Below, in pieces: positions 35,763-47,804 of a stretch of 64,000 nucleotides of DNA. How positions within the stretch are numbered: position 1 is the stretch's first letter; each line of letters starts with the position of its first letter. The notes beneath the pieces were generated by a model. That model was given only the letters and a program-made list of their open reading frames with translations, did no database searches and was not told the DNA's origin. The position numbers were made by a program, and so were the translations under genes. Origin of the DNA: Rhizomucor pusillus (lineage: Eukaryota; Mucoromycota; Mucoromycetes; Mucorales; Lichtheimiaceae); assembly GCA_900175165.2 (NCBI GenBank), contig FWWN02000627.1, positions 67,036 to 131,035 of the forward strand. The letters are read 5' to 3'.

Positions 35763-38700
35763 ACATAATAGCCTCATTCTCTCCAATTGTCACGATGTAC
35801 TATACTGTATGCTTACTACATTTTTCCAGAAAGTAATTTACTCCCCTCCAATGAACATCGACGTCCCATTATTCATTTTGATCTTCGCTACTACGAAATA
35901 TTGCAATATAAAAAGATCGATGAGAAAGACTGGAAATCGTATGCTTTGAAATACGATATCTTATGCGTTAGCTTGTGTCGTTATAGGATTGCTGTCAGTA
36001 TGAGCTGGAAGGCACTGGTTTACAAACCTTCTTTCTTCAGCATATTTGAATGCGGTATTTATGGATCTGCCACCAGAGGAACCAACATCGTTGTTTGAAG
36101 ACGTTCTTGAACCTTTTGCAGAAATGCTTAAATTTCTTAGGCAGCAACTTGATTGGCTCTTGCGTCACGAGAACGGCGCGGGGCACTCAACCTTTGTGGG
36201 GTTTACTGCTTTCTGATCGTCGCAAGACGGTCAAGATCGTTAATTCAACGGGAGCCGCATTCGTGTGGCTCACCAATTGCTCCTTCTATCTTCTGTAGAT
36301 CACGGACCCAAGGGACTTCCGAGACACAAACACCCGCTGGGTTTTATGGTCTTTCCCCAGCTTTGACCAAGGAAAAGAAGACAACCTAACATGTAAGTCG
36401 CAAGAAGGCCATAGCAATCAAACCAGTCAAATCACTTACAGAGCATTGACTCCATAGTTTACTCCCATAGAACGGTCAAGACCCGTAAGTGTACGAACTA
36501 TCGACAGTTAGACGAATCCATACTCACGTGGACTCTTCTACGCAGGGACGTAATGGTTTATGGCACCTTTATTCAGTGTTGTGGAGGAGACTGGCCTCCA
36601 AGGTCAAGTCGACTTCCAACACTCCTAACCCGGGACAAAAAGGGCTGCGGCGGCTTGTGTTCCTTTGTTGCCCCTCCCACAAGCTGCTTTAATAGCTAGA
36701 AGAAAGGCGACATTCGGTGGTGCCCTAGCAAATTGGTTAAGTCAAACCCAGGGCTTTCAAGGCTATCAAGGTTGCCAAAGCAGTTCAAAAAGTCAAAAAG
36801 TCAAAAATCCGTTCTTGAAAAGTCTTGCCTCTGTCTTGTAATCAGGATATACTTCCCGCCTTTTACTGAAAGATATGTCGATGCTAAGACGCGAAGGAGA
36901 CAAGCACCAATATTTGAAAAAGGAGGGATACAGATTTTATCTGTTGAACTGCCGGGAACTGGCAGTGCCGCCTCCTCGTTGGTGGTTCCTGGATATATCG
37001 TTGAAGCTTGCTCAACGTGAACTGGACGGCACTTTTTTTCATAGAACAATAGACTTGAATCTTTAATTGGTCTTCCGGAAGTCAAAAAATCTTGCTCGTT
37101 TTATTTGACAAGCGCTTCACGCTTCGCTTCGCTCGCTGCGCTTAATTCGCTGAAGCTCATGGCTGATCCGAGTCTGTAGAATAAACTCGCATGAATCGAT
37201 GTTTGAGAGAATGCTACACTAAACCTAGTTTCTTGCTGCTTCGAAACGAATGCGCAAACCATCTTTTATACCTAGCAGTAGATACCTAGTAAGACTTCTG
37301 CCGTCAACTTTCAAGTCTTGCTATTTTCAAGCAAAATCCTGTAACCGAGGTCTTGAAACTATTGGGGACACTTTGTAATAGTAGAAGGTTGTGTGTTTTG
37401 ATAGACTAGAGTTTTTTGATGTAAGACAAATGGTATGGATAGAACAATACAGTTATCAAGTAGCTTGCGTTGCAGAACAATATTAGATAAATCCTGAAGT
37501 GTTAGCAGAATCAAATATCTTGTAGATTCAATTATATTTCCGAATCGATTGATAGCTGTTATGTCAAGACTATGCATTATAGGTTTGTATCTTGCTTAAG
37601 ACGTGATTTTACACGAGATCCCGCACCTTTTCCCCGAACATAGGTGCTCTTTTTTTGTTGCTTTCTTTGAATGCGTCCTAAATATTTCCAAGAAACTAAA
37701 GCAAACTTTTAGATCTTTTCTGTACAATTTATGCGTAGTATGATGTAGATGAGGCACTTCATTATCTTCTGTCAAACACAGGTAGCGAGATTGGTATTAT
37801 TCTGGTTATCTTCCTCGACGTACGTTGATGCCTCCAACGTAGCCTTCAGGAATATGATCCGATTACGAACGTAATCCACGTATAAACATTCAAAGACAGT
37901 AGGAACGCGTCAACTAATGCATTGGATCACGGCTGCGAATATAAAAGGGGACCTGGATCCAAAATCTCGTCCTTTGGCTCTGTTCTCTCAAACTCCTCGG
38001 TACGTTGGCTGCTCTCTCGAGGTGCAATACGATCTCTGACGCTTAACTTCGTAGCCGACATGACCTCTGTCCTGACCCGCCACCTACAACATCAACCTTT
38101 TCGCGCCTCTCCTTCGTCTTCTCTTCCGCTACTACTGTGATGCATCACTACAAGTCCCCTGTCGTGCTTCTTTATTTTTTTACTTTAACAGACCGACCCC
38201 ACGGGTAAAAAGTATGTCCACTAGCTTATTTTGCTGCGGTGAACACAGCTGACACAGAAACACTAGGTGCGCGTGCTGGTCCCTCGTGAATACCCTTCGG
38301 GGTGTAAGTATCAATTATGAGTACGCAGCAGTAGCGCAACGTACTAACGTAATGTTCTTAAAAAATTCCCTTATTCCCAATCAACTACATTTGTTACCTC
38401 GCTCTTCATTTCTTTATATTCATGCTTGTATTGCCTTCTTTGTAATTTAACTTTGATTATTGTAAAGATCTGTGGCAAAGTCCTAATGCGGAACGTCGAC
38501 TATTGCACCTTCTTCGTGTTTCAAGGAATCCAGTTAAAGGACAAGCATAAATGTACCATGCTAGAAGAATTGATTTCATCGCAGAAGAGCAGCGCAGACA
38601 TTGCTTCATATGCATGGCCATTCTAAGCTGGTCTTTCTCTTAGGACAACAGAATGGAATAAAATCACGCTACTTTATCGTCTTTACGAGTATATCTAGTA

Positions 38701-40108
38701 TGTACAAAGGGAAATCAACCTTGGAACCCTGGAGCGATTTACGTAACATCGCTACCCTTTCTTGCTCTTCTCGTAAGATATTACCCTTGAGCTACTCCCA
38801 GAGCGCTTCTTTTTGCATACGGGGTTCCCTCGTCTTATTACAGGCGGCTTGCGAGTATGCAAGGTATTTAATTGCTAAACTTAATGCCTGAAAATTGTTT
38901 GTCCCCAAGAGGCTTTTGTTGCATAGTATGTATCATATTCCTCATGCTTTTCATGATAATTATTTCTCGAGGAAATAGCTGTGGAACAGAGTGCTCTGTC
39001 CATCGTCTTCGACTAAAGTAAATGTGATGAACGAAACAGACGATTATTCTCATCATTTGATTTCTTATTGATGACGAATTTTCAAAACGTTGGGTTAGGA
39101 CATCATCTTCACGAAGGTATATCTAATCTTCGCAGGGTAGGCCTATGATTTGCCATTTTGTAGCGGTTTAATCTTGATACTTTAATGAATCTATTATAAT
39201 GTTTGAATTGAACAGCTTGCTTATTCAACGTGCCGTTGACATTAACGAACACATGTCAGATTGTCACTTCTCTCGTTCCTTCGGATGTTCTCTTCTGGGC
39301 CATGTTTGCAAGACGTCCACTTCGTGCAAAGGCTCATATCGATCTGTATCATTGTCATATGGAGTAGTTGATAACTATTTATATATCTGCTGATGCGACA
39401 TGCATGCACAATGTTTTCCATATGGTCGCTTTATCATATTACATATGGGTATACAAGTATGTAGAAGTTTTTGCTGATTCCACCTATAGTTGTTTCCTTG
39501 TATCCTTTTTCAACATGACAAAGAACAAACTTGCTGCTCTATGTGATTCTTCAGTTCACCTACCGAGTCACTTGATACGAGATATCGTAGCCCGATGCTA
39601 ATCGCCTTACTTTATTCCTTCGATTACTTCAAAGTTCCTGTTCTCTTTGGTATTGCGATTTAAAGGTTACTTATTGGATAACAGAAGCTGAAAACATCCT
39701 GATCATCGAATCCGTTTCCTTGCCTCCTTCTCCACCGATTGATTATTATTATTAAGAAAGATAGAGATGCCGATACGCTCGAGACATTATATTTGCTTAA
39801 TTCTGTCGTCCAGCTTCTGAGTGTCTGACAGATACTATAAATGATTTCCATCATCCATGGATAATTATCCACCGTTCTATGCTTTCGAAATACTGTTTAA
39901 TCAATACCTCTCTAGGAATCGTAATAAATTGCCTGACTTCCATCAAAAGTTTTCGAGGCAGTGGCGGCCTCGCACCGACCGCAGCGACCACCGATTTTGG
40001 GAAATCAAGTCAGACGCGCCGCTTCAATTTTTCGCAAGGCAAACCAAAAAGTGGCAGTCGAGTTGCAGACAATTGTTCTTCCTCTTTTAACGTCCATCTG
40101 TTCCAGGG
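35763..40108. other. 4.3-kb gene desert with possible retroelement debris
   Basis: No supportable gene. The translated sequence at about 36060-36240 (FMDLPPEEPTSLFEDVLEPF then EMLKFLRQQLDWLL) reads like protein in one frame for about 50 codons and is then broken by stops. At 37900-38300 a block with TATAAAAG (37940-37947), CT-rich sequence and a long pyrimidine run resembles a retroelement LTR promoter, but no primer-binding site, reverse transcriptase or matching second copy is visible. Near 37120 there is a short GCTTCGCTTCGCTCGCTGCGC cluster. Much of the block is AT-rich with simple repeats. Treat it as unknown, probably transposon-derived. Confidence 0.4.
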
Positions 40109-41504
40109 ATGGTAAGTTGCTGCATCCATCACCAAACCGTTTGATCCATCCATCCTGATTATGTATCGATCTTGTTCTCTGCTTGGATTGAATAGTCGCA
40201 TCGCAAGTACGAAGGTAGATATACGAAAATTTCACAATTGCAGCTGTGCGCGATCGATGCTAATTGTCAAATGTGCAGCTCCCCGCCACGGTCACTTGGG
40301 TTTCTCCCCTCGTAAGCGAACCAAGTCCCACCGCGGTAGAGTCAAGGCCTACCCCAAGGACGATCCCAGCAAGCCCGTCCACTTGACTGCCTTCATGGGC
40401 TACAAGGCTGGTATGACTCACATTGTCCGTGACTTGGACCGTCCCGGTTCCAGTAAGTTATAATTTTTTCTTTGCCATCAAATTCAAAGAGTTATCAGAA
40501 AGTAACCACGATGCAATTTTCTACCAACAGAGATGAACAAGAAGGAAATCGTCGAAGCCGTCACTATCATCGAAGCTCCCCCTATGGTTGTTGTCGGTGT
40601 TGTCGGTTACGTCGAGACTCCCCGTGGTCTCCGCTCTTTGACCACTGTCTGGGCCGAACACTTGTCTGATGAGGCCAAGCGTCGCTTCTACAAGAACTGG
40701 TACAAGTCCAAGAAGAAGGCTTTCACCAACTACGCCAAGAAGTACGCTGAAGGTGCCAAGGACATCAACCGTGAACTTGAACGCATCAAGAAGTACTGCT
40801 CTGTCGTCCGTGTCATTGCCCACACCCAGATCAGCAAGGTCCGCATTGGCCAGAAGAAGGCCCATGTTATGGAAATCCAGCTCAACGGTGGCTCCGTTGC
40901 TCAGAAGGTCGACTTCGCTCGCGAGCACTTTGAAAAAGAAATCCCTGTCAGCGCCATCTTTGAACAGGATGAAATGATCGATGTCATTGGCGCTACCAAG
41001 GGTCACGGTTACGAAGGTGTCACCAAGCGTTGGGGCACCAAGAAGCTTCCTCGCAAGACTCACCGTGGTCTCCGTAAGGTTGCCTGTATCGGTGCCTGGC
41101 ACCCTGCCCGTGTCATGTACTCTGTTCCCCGTGCCGGTCAACGTGGTTACCACCGCCGCACTGAGATCAACAAGAAGATCTACCGTATCGCCAACGGTGC
41201 TGACCCCAAGTCTGGTGCCACCGAGTACGATATCACTGACAAGTCCATCAATCCCATGGGTGGCTTCCCCCACTACGGTCTTGTCAACAACGACTTCGTC
41301 ATGATCAAGGGCTGCTGCGCTGGTTCTAAGAAGCGTGTCTTGACTCTCCGCAAGTCCCTCACTGTCCACACCAAGCGCTCAGCTTTGGAGAAGGTCTCCC
41401 TCAAGTTCATCGACACTTCTTCCAAGTTCGGCCACGGTCGCTTCCAGACTGCTGCCGAGAAGCACCAGTTCATGGGCACCCTCAAGAAGGACGTCTCTGC
41501 TTAA
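40109..41504 (+). CDS. RPL3: 60S ribosomal protein uL3
   Basis: Exons 40109-40111 (the ATG alone), 40196-40214, 40279-40452 and 40531-41504 give 389 aa. The protein starts [20 protein letters not shown] and contains the conserved [20 protein letters not shown], the W-finger region around [20 protein letters not shown] and [20 protein letters not shown]. It lines the peptidyl-transferase centre. Almost all codons end in C or G where possible, in contrast to its neighbours, as expected of a very highly expressed gene. Exons 1 and 2 code for only 7 residues. Confidence 0.98.
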
Positions 41505-41811
41505 GCGATGCATCATTTGGATGTTTTCTCATCTTTAATAAAGGAAAAGTTTTATTTTCTTTTGTAGTTAACTGTCTTGGAATGAATGCTTTTTAGTTCG
41601 TGCTAAGGGGATGAGTATCATGAACTGTAATTTGCGTGTGAGTGTGGAGTGATGCGTTTCTGCCGCGGAAATGTGACACAGGTCGTGCATAAAAAGCCAA
41701 ATTTTGAGGTCATGCGACCTGGACGCCACGAATCATTTCTTTGGTTTTTTGTCATTTTTCCTGCTTTCTTTTTTTCTTTCCACATCCCCTTTCTTTCTCA
41801 CCACCACGTAA
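41505..41811. other. uL3 3' end and PSP1-gene leader
   Basis: 307 bp containing the uL3 polyadenylation area (tctttaataaaggaaaag, AATAAA-like) and the pyrimidine-rich leader of the next gene. Confidence 0.5.
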
Positions 41812-42963
41812 ATGTCATCTTTTGCACTGTTTTCAGAAGACACCGTTATGCTACCCAGCCCTCCATCGAAAAGGTCACCGCCGCCACCACCGCCGTGGCC
41901 GACCAAACGAACAGACGACCTGTATTCCTTTGAGTTCCTGGGCATCCAGAGTCCTTGGAACGCAAAGCTAAACTCGATCCAAAATCTGTGGCGAGATGCA
42001 GAAGAAGAGGTCGAACGACGTCCTTCTCTAAGCAGCTCTGTATCATCCGTCGATGACCATCACGTCGATGACGAGGACGACTTTTGCCCATTTTGGCCCT
42101 CAGGTGCCTCGCCGCTGCGGCCACTTTTGCTGCGGTCTACTGTGGACGCTAAAATGTTGAAGAGTTCCCACCGTCGACACTCGGCAGGCATCGTTGGCGA
42201 AACGAATGGAAACACTAGGTTAATGCAGCAGCGCAGCACACGAGCAAGCGATTTGATTGGGCATGTCCCTGAACAGCAGCCAACAACTAGCAACGATAAC
42301 GGCGCAGCAGCTGTCTTTCGAAGGCACTCGCTTGCTGGAGTTCTGGATCAAGCGATGCTTGATGACATTGATGCCTACTTTAGTCGAACAAGAGACGTTT
42401 CCTTGAGAGGAGATCTCGGAAGGGGCGTCCCCGTCCACCGCTTTGGTGACACGAAATTGTACAAGGTGGAATTCAAACAGGGTCGCACTGATATATTCCA
42501 TTACAACTTGAACGACGAAGAGGACGACGGCAACCAGGGCAAGGATGACGACGCGGCTGCAGCTCTCAAGGTTGGACAGTATGTGCTAGTAGAGGGCGAT
42601 CGTGGACACGATCTTGGATGTATCATAGACGACAACGTCAGTACATCATCCCTGCGCAAGGAGACTGTCGTGCGCCGGGTATTCCGACCAGCGACGGATC
42701 TCGAAATATCATCGTTGCGTTTCAAGGAAGGAGACGAGGAGAAGGCGTTAGAACTTTGCAAAACCAAAGTGGCCGAGTATGGATTACCTATGCAAGTCGT
42801 ACGGGCAGAGTATCAATGGGATCGTCGCAAGTTGACCTTCTTTTTCGAGTCTGACACTCGCGTCGATTTTCGCGACCTAGTGCGCGATTTGTTCAAGATT
42901 TACAAGACGCGTATCTGGATGTGCTCACTGAGTTCTTCTTCCAACCAACAAGATCAAGTATAG
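41812..42963 (+). CDS. PSP1-domain protein
   Basis: An intronless 383-aa protein starting MSSFALFSEDTVMLPSPPSK. A Pro-rich, Ser-rich N-terminal half (SPPPPPPWP, RRPSLSSSVSSVDDHH) is followed by the conserved PSP1 C-terminal region from about residue 210: VHRFGDTKLYKVEFKQGRTD, LVEGDRGHDLG, ALELCKTKVAEYGLPMQVVR and LTFFFESDTRVDFRDLVRDL. PSP1 proteins include the bacterial RicT/YaaT (RNase Y complex) and yeast Psp1/YLR177W, linked to mRNA metabolism and P-bodies. The two RRHS sites (RRHSAG, RRHSLAG) are consensus kinase sites (seen; regulation inferred). Confidence 0.92.
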   Translation: MSSFALFSEDTVMLPSPPSKRSPPPPPPWPTKRTDDLYSFEFLGIQSPWNAKLNSIQNLWRDAEEEVERRPSLSSSVSSVDDHHVDDEDDFCPFWPSGASPLRPLLLRSTVDAKMLKSSHRRHSAGIVGETNGNTRLMQQRSTRASDLIGHVPEQQPTTSNDNGAAAVFRRHSLAGVLDQAMLDDIDAYFSRTRDVSLRGDLGRGVPVHRFGDTKLYKVEFKQGRTDIFHYNLNDEEDDGNQGKDDDAAAALKVGQYVLVEGDRGHDLGCIIDDNVSTSSLRKETVVRRVFRPATDLEISSLRFKEGDEEKALELCKTKVAEYGLPMQVVRAEYQWDRRKLTFFFESDTRVDFRDLVRDLFKIYKTRIWMCSLSSSSNQQDQV

Positions 42964-43220
42964 AAGATATATTACCACGCCTGTTCCCAAAACACCCAAA
43001 ACGATCGAGGCCCCTTTTCTCCTTCCTTCCACCCCAGCCGCTCCCCAAACTTGTTACAGCATAGTATACAGACTATATAAAATTTTCGAGCCCGACAATG
43101 CAGAGCCGCTGAGGCCGACTGTTAACCGTCGCTCTTTGCAAGTTTCTTAACATGTATACTCTGTTTTTTTCTGTCCGAACGATAAAAATGGGTGCTATTT
43201 GAATAAGCTAATTGATACAT

Positions 43221-44328
43221 TCATGGGAGCTTTGTGTCAGGTTTGCAGAATGTGACAAAGCCGTTGTTCAGCTTGTTGCCGTCAAATTCTTCGAGTTCCT
43301 TCAGCTGCTTCCGGACGTAACGAACGACGAGTGCCAAATCCACAGCGTTGTTAGATGTTGGTGCAAACAGATTTCTGTGGCGGCATTAATGAATTATCCT
43401 TTGCATACTCGTCAAACCCAAATATTTACCTCCAAAGTGCAGCTGCCAAGACCGGGTCATCTTTGCACATACCCTCATCGTAAGCAGTGACACCACCGTG
43501 GAATTGTGCCAGCAAATCCTTGATATAGTTGTTGATAACTCTCTGTTGCTTGATCTAACGCGGGGGGATTAGCACTCAATTCGGCAAACAAGTAAAGCAC
43601 GTCCTATATTTACATCGTGTGCTCGAATACGGTCCTCTGCATCCTCGAATAATCGATTGACAAGTTCCTGGATCAACAGTTTGCCGTTCTTTTCAGCTCG
43701 CAATCTAACCATCAGCATCCATATGTAAAGCTGTGTAATAGAGAACCAAGTCTGAAAGTTGTCAGGCAGGTTGCATACTAGCAATATGTTAATACCTATG
43801 TATTTTATCTACCAATGACTATATTCGGAATACCTCGAATGAAGAATTCTCGGTGGACAGCCGCTTGCTCTGCACAGATTGCGTACAGCGACACGCTCGC
43901 GCGCTGGCTCTCTCCTCGCGGTGAAAAGTATCCGAATTTCTGTCCAATCCATATGGCAAACTTCTTCTGTGTTTCCGAATACTCTTTCTCTGGGGTATGC
44001 TCTCGCTTTTGAGGTCTAGTGCGTTCAATGTAACCTGGTTCCGCCGCTGCTGCAGACGTTAACCATCTAGACGGCTGTAAAAATATTGCTATCGTAAGGT
44101 TTATGCAGGAATAGATTATCTTTTCTTGTCCAACAACACATACTGCTGCACTCGAGAGACTTTGTCGAACGCGGCATTGCTGTCGCAAGAACTGCTGGGC
44201 AGATCGTGTTGTTATATTCGTCTAATTCGCAAGTGTGTAAGATTTGCGCCATTCATTCAACGGTGGTGAACGTGCAATCGTAGGCTTACATTACGGAGGG
44301 CAGTCCTGCTTATGCTTCCGATAACCAT
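43221..44328 (-). CDS. CBP3: Ubiquinol-cytochrome c reductase assembly chaperone CBP3
   Basis: Exons 44328-44290, 44194-44144, 44074-43834, 43777-43614, 43554-43430 and 43374-43221 give 257 aa. The N-terminal 35 residues are rich in Arg/Ser/Gln and lack acids, a mitochondrial presequence. The core has FAIWIGQKFGYFSP, CAEQAAVHREFFIR, LPDNFQTWFSITQLYIWMLM, LIQELVNRLFEDAEDRI, KDLLAQFHGGVTAYDEGMCK and DPVLAAALWRNLF, all hallmarks of the Cbp3 superfamily. With Cbp6 it binds the mitoribosome and newly made cytochrome b to start complex III assembly. Confidence 0.95.
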
Positions 44329-45108
44329 AGTCTATGTATCTAGTTCTTACAAGGCGGAAGTTTGGCAAGCAAAATACGGAAAGACTGTTAAAATTATCGC
44401 GAGTGTTTTCAGATTCCCTCCTCACCAGCCCGCCAGCCCCGTCCATCCGTGCCATCAATTAGTGCAGTAGTGGCTGTTCTCAACACCTCGACAAATAATT
44501 CTTCAGTAGCAAATGTAGATGTCTCCTCATCGACGAACTAAAGTTCTTAGGAACGTGTTCCGAAACTGGCTACGGCATTCGTCCGCCGGATAGATTGCAA
44601 TATCATTTATCCATTCATATGGTTGTATTAAATTATTGTATTATTGGACAAGAAGATATCCCTTAGTTGAATACGTCTATACCTGATTAAAATTATGAAG
44701 ATATATCTGGGCACAGTTGTATGTTTATATATTATCACTGTAAGCATCCAGAATTTACAAATCTTCTGCCAGATGTCGTTGAATACAACGCTGCACCGAT
44801 ATCAATAAATGCTGTAGCACTACATCACTCAAAGTGACAGATTGACTTCTATGGAGTATAACATTGGGCTTGCATGTATCAGCAGGAGTTAGACATCATC
44901 TCGCGGGTGCAGTGATCGACAGGGACGTAACCTTTGTCAAGTTTTCGCATTTTTTTCCTTGCCCATTGACCTCCGCGACTCTTTGCCCCCACCCCCACCC
45001 CGCCAAACTCGCGCCAAATCACACTCACAGTAAGCAACAATGCAGAAACATTTAGCTTGATCTTTAGCATGTAGCAATCTAACACAGCAGCGACGCAAAG
45101 AAAGGAAC
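44329..45108. other. Intergenic region, no gene seen
   Basis: 780 bp between the divergent CBP3 and small mitochondrial-protein genes. No gene or structured RNA is recognised. Confidence 0.5.
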
Positions 45109-45369
45109 ATGTTTATACGGACAATTGCACGTTCAGCAATTCAACGTCGAGGATACTCAAGCAGCGCGGCTGGTGGCGGATCGTTCTACTACCGGTACGG
45201 CACACCGCTCGTCAAGTGCACAGTGCTAGCGTCAGCGACCACGTTAGCCTGGCAGCTCGCTTGGCAGCACCTAGAGTACCAAGAATACCGGGAAGAGTCC
45301 GAACAACAGATTGCAGACTTGGAGGAGAGAATCAAATCCTTGGAAAAACAAAAGGCTTCGACAGCATAG
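45109..45369 (+). CDS. Small mitochondrial membrane protein of unknown function
   Basis: An intronless 86-aa protein. The start MFIRTIARSAIQRRGYSSSA is a clear presequence with four basic residues and no acidic one. A hydrophobic segment (VKCTVLASATTLAWQLAW, about 36-53) could span the inner membrane, and the C-terminus is a coiled coil (ESEQQIADLEERIKSLEKQK). The layout presequence-TM-coiled coil is like small assembly or stress factors of the inner membrane. I recognise no family. Confidence 0.75.
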   Translation: MFIRTIARSAIQRRGYSSSAAGGGSFYYRYGTPLVKCTVLASATTLAWQLAWQHLEYQEYREESEQQIADLEERIKSLEKQKASTA

Positions 45370-45754
45370 TAGTACGACAATGCTACCTTCATCCGTATTG
45401 TAACAAATTCAACTAGTTGTCCAAATGCTAGATGCCTGTCACTGGGGCCGTTAGCGTAATCCACAGCTGATTGTCGGGTTATCTTAACATTAATGCATTG
45501 TATAATTTATCGATAATTGCCAGCAAAGTGCAATGCAGTTGCTTTTGTAACCATTGATAATCCTGTTAATTGAAACAATAAGCAACCGAGTGCAAAACGG
45601 GGAAAGATCCGTGAGTTTCAAGGGGCCACCCGTTATCGTTGACGGACACCCCCCACCCTCATTCCCCGTTACGACATTTCATTTTTCAAGGCTTCCAATT
45701 TTAGAAGAACCCATTTTCCCCTTTCAACTGCAAAGCTACTCACTTTTGTGCGTA
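45370..45754. other. Spacer, no gene seen
   Basis: 385 bp between co-oriented genes; AT-rich 5' part and a C-rich run before the next ATG. Confidence 0.45.
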
Positions 45755-47804
45755 ATGTCTACTGCAAGGACACTAGCTGTTGTCTCAAAGAGAATCACAC
45801 CCATTCTGCGCTCACGATCGCTCAGCTCGTTGCGTACGCTAAGAACTGTACGCCCTTACACAGTTGCAACGACGCCTAATCTGCGTCCTCCGCAACAATC
45901 CAGTATGCTGACATGTTACAGATTTAAGTGCACAGGGTCGTCTTTGCTAACTGCCGCTTTTTACAGCCGCTGCAGCGGCTTCCAGAACGCCGGGAAGCAT
46001 GAACGAGGATCCTGAAAAGAGGTATTACGGGGCGGTTGCTCTCCCCGCAAAAAGAATAATAAAGGAAACGTGTTGCTAAAGAAATATATGGAAAAAATAT
46101 CAGGGCAAGCGAGATCAAGGACGCAAAGTTGATATTCAACCAAGCGTGGAAGAACATCGAGGATCACTATGGACGTGAAAACATTCATTTGCCTCGAGAA
46201 TTCATTTTCTTGATGGGTGCCCCGGGGTATGTAACGGCCATGTCATTAAGCTTATTATACCGACTTATCCACTCGTCGTCTGCTCCCAGATCCGGAAAAG
46301 GAACACACACACCTTCGATCCTTCGTGCTCGTGGTATCACGAATCCTCCAATCTCGGTTTCCCAGCTGCTGCAGACACCAGAGTGTAAACAGTTGATCAA
46401 CCAAGGGCAAATGATATCCGATCGTTATGTCATTGAGCTTGTTCTACATGCCATGTTGGACTGTGATCCGTCGGTGGGTGTCCTGGTCGATGGTTTCCCA
46501 CGCACAGGTATGACAAACATGTTCCCATGTCCTGGGAGACAGAAAAAGTATGCAGATGCTTAACATGTGCAATGTAGATATCCAAGTGGAAGCGCTCAAA
46601 ATGCTGTACGATAAAATGGTTGATCTGCGACGCGAGTTCTATGGCACTGATCGCAGAGACCAGTTTCCGTAAGTTGGTGGGAAGTCTGTTATCAGCAAAA
46701 GCAAACGAGAACATTGTATCAACGGAATAGCGGATATGGTAATCTAGTCGTCCAGTATTCCGAATCTGCGTCTTGTACGTAGATGAAGATATCTCTGTAC
46801 AGCGTCAGCTAGCCCGCGGAAGAATGATCCGCGAACACAACGCCGAAGTGAAAAAGACCGGGCAAGGTGTTCTGTGGGAGGAGCGTGTCACGGACAATGA
46901 CGAGACGGTAGGTTCTACTACTGGTGGTCTCTGTCAGTCGTCAAAGAATTGACTTTTCTCCTTTAGGTGATCCGCAATCGATATGCTATCTTCAAGGCGC
47001 ATTACGGCTCGCTCTTGAAACTTTCGAAACTTTTCCCGTTCCGTAAGTTATCCCTCACCGCTTTCTGTCAAAATGGAAATTGGTCGATGCTAAATGGCAT
47101 TTTTATTTCTGTTTAGATCTCATTAATGCGACAGGCTCCATCAAGGAAGTGATGCAGATTATCCTGCGCGAATTTGAGTACCAGTCGTCGTTGGAGTTGG
47201 ATTCTGACACGTATGATGCTATTTCACATATACCCCTCGCAACCCAAATCGGCATTCATGCACGTCAGGTAACATCAAGCAGATCCCCCGGGCCCGATGT
47301 TTCGCGCTAATAACTGTATTGTTACATTTAGGAATTGATCAGCCGCCTGGAGCATTACCAGGAGACTGAGCCCCACAACCTGCAACGAGCCATTCGTTTC
47401 ATTGATGAGCATGTTATCCCTACTGTTACCAGACATTCTATCAGCGGACACGCTGTCATTCGCACGTAAGTGCCGCAAGTCGAAAAGATAATACAGATTC
47501 TTCTAAACTCCCTCATTTCGCTACAGGGAGAATGCTGAACTGAGCGACAACCACTTTGTCAACATTGTGATGGATGTGTTATCGGAACGAGGCTACCATG
47601 TCTCGTTTGACAGCCGCGTCAGTCAGGTACCCATCCGAGTTGACCTGAAAACTGGAAAGATCGAGCTAGAAACGTAAGTATGCGTGGCTAAAGAGAGAGC
47701 ATTCGCATAGCTACTGACACTCTGCGTCTAGACACAACATTTTTCTCTTGAATGTGCATTTCCCCAAACATTACATCCGAGCTCTAGAACAGCAATTCCA
47801 TTGA
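45755..47804 (+). CDS. Mitochondrial adenylate-kinase-like protein with extra C-terminal region
   Basis: Eleven exons: 45755-45902, 45967-46021, 46104-46226, 46290-46507, 46578-46668, 46748-46907, 46967-47042, 47117-47268, 47332-47465, 47527-47673 and 47732-47804, giving 458 aa. The presequence is basic and acid-free (about 1-45). The kinase part has P-loop GAPGSGKGTHTP (about 105), VLVDGFPRT, and the LID/core segments with RGRMIREHNAEVK and SIKEVMQIIL. The last ~170 residues (from about 300: IPLATQIGIHARQELISRL, HVIPTVTRHSISGHAVIRT, FVNIVMDVLSERGYHVSFDS, PIRVDLKTGKIE) are outside a typical adenylate kinase. Normal adenylate kinases are 200-250 aa. It is probably a nucleoside monophosphate kinase in the matrix; the extra part has no assigned role. 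Confidence 0.85.

Noticed and set aside
37800..38350. Complete LTR retrotransposon
   Set aside because: Only a promoter-like block is visible. There is no reverse transcriptase, primer-binding site, polypurine tract or paired second repeat in the window.
40521..41369. 282-codon minus-strand frame across uL3
   Set aside because: Antisense shadow; the strong C/G third-position bias of the ribosomal gene creates an open reverse frame.
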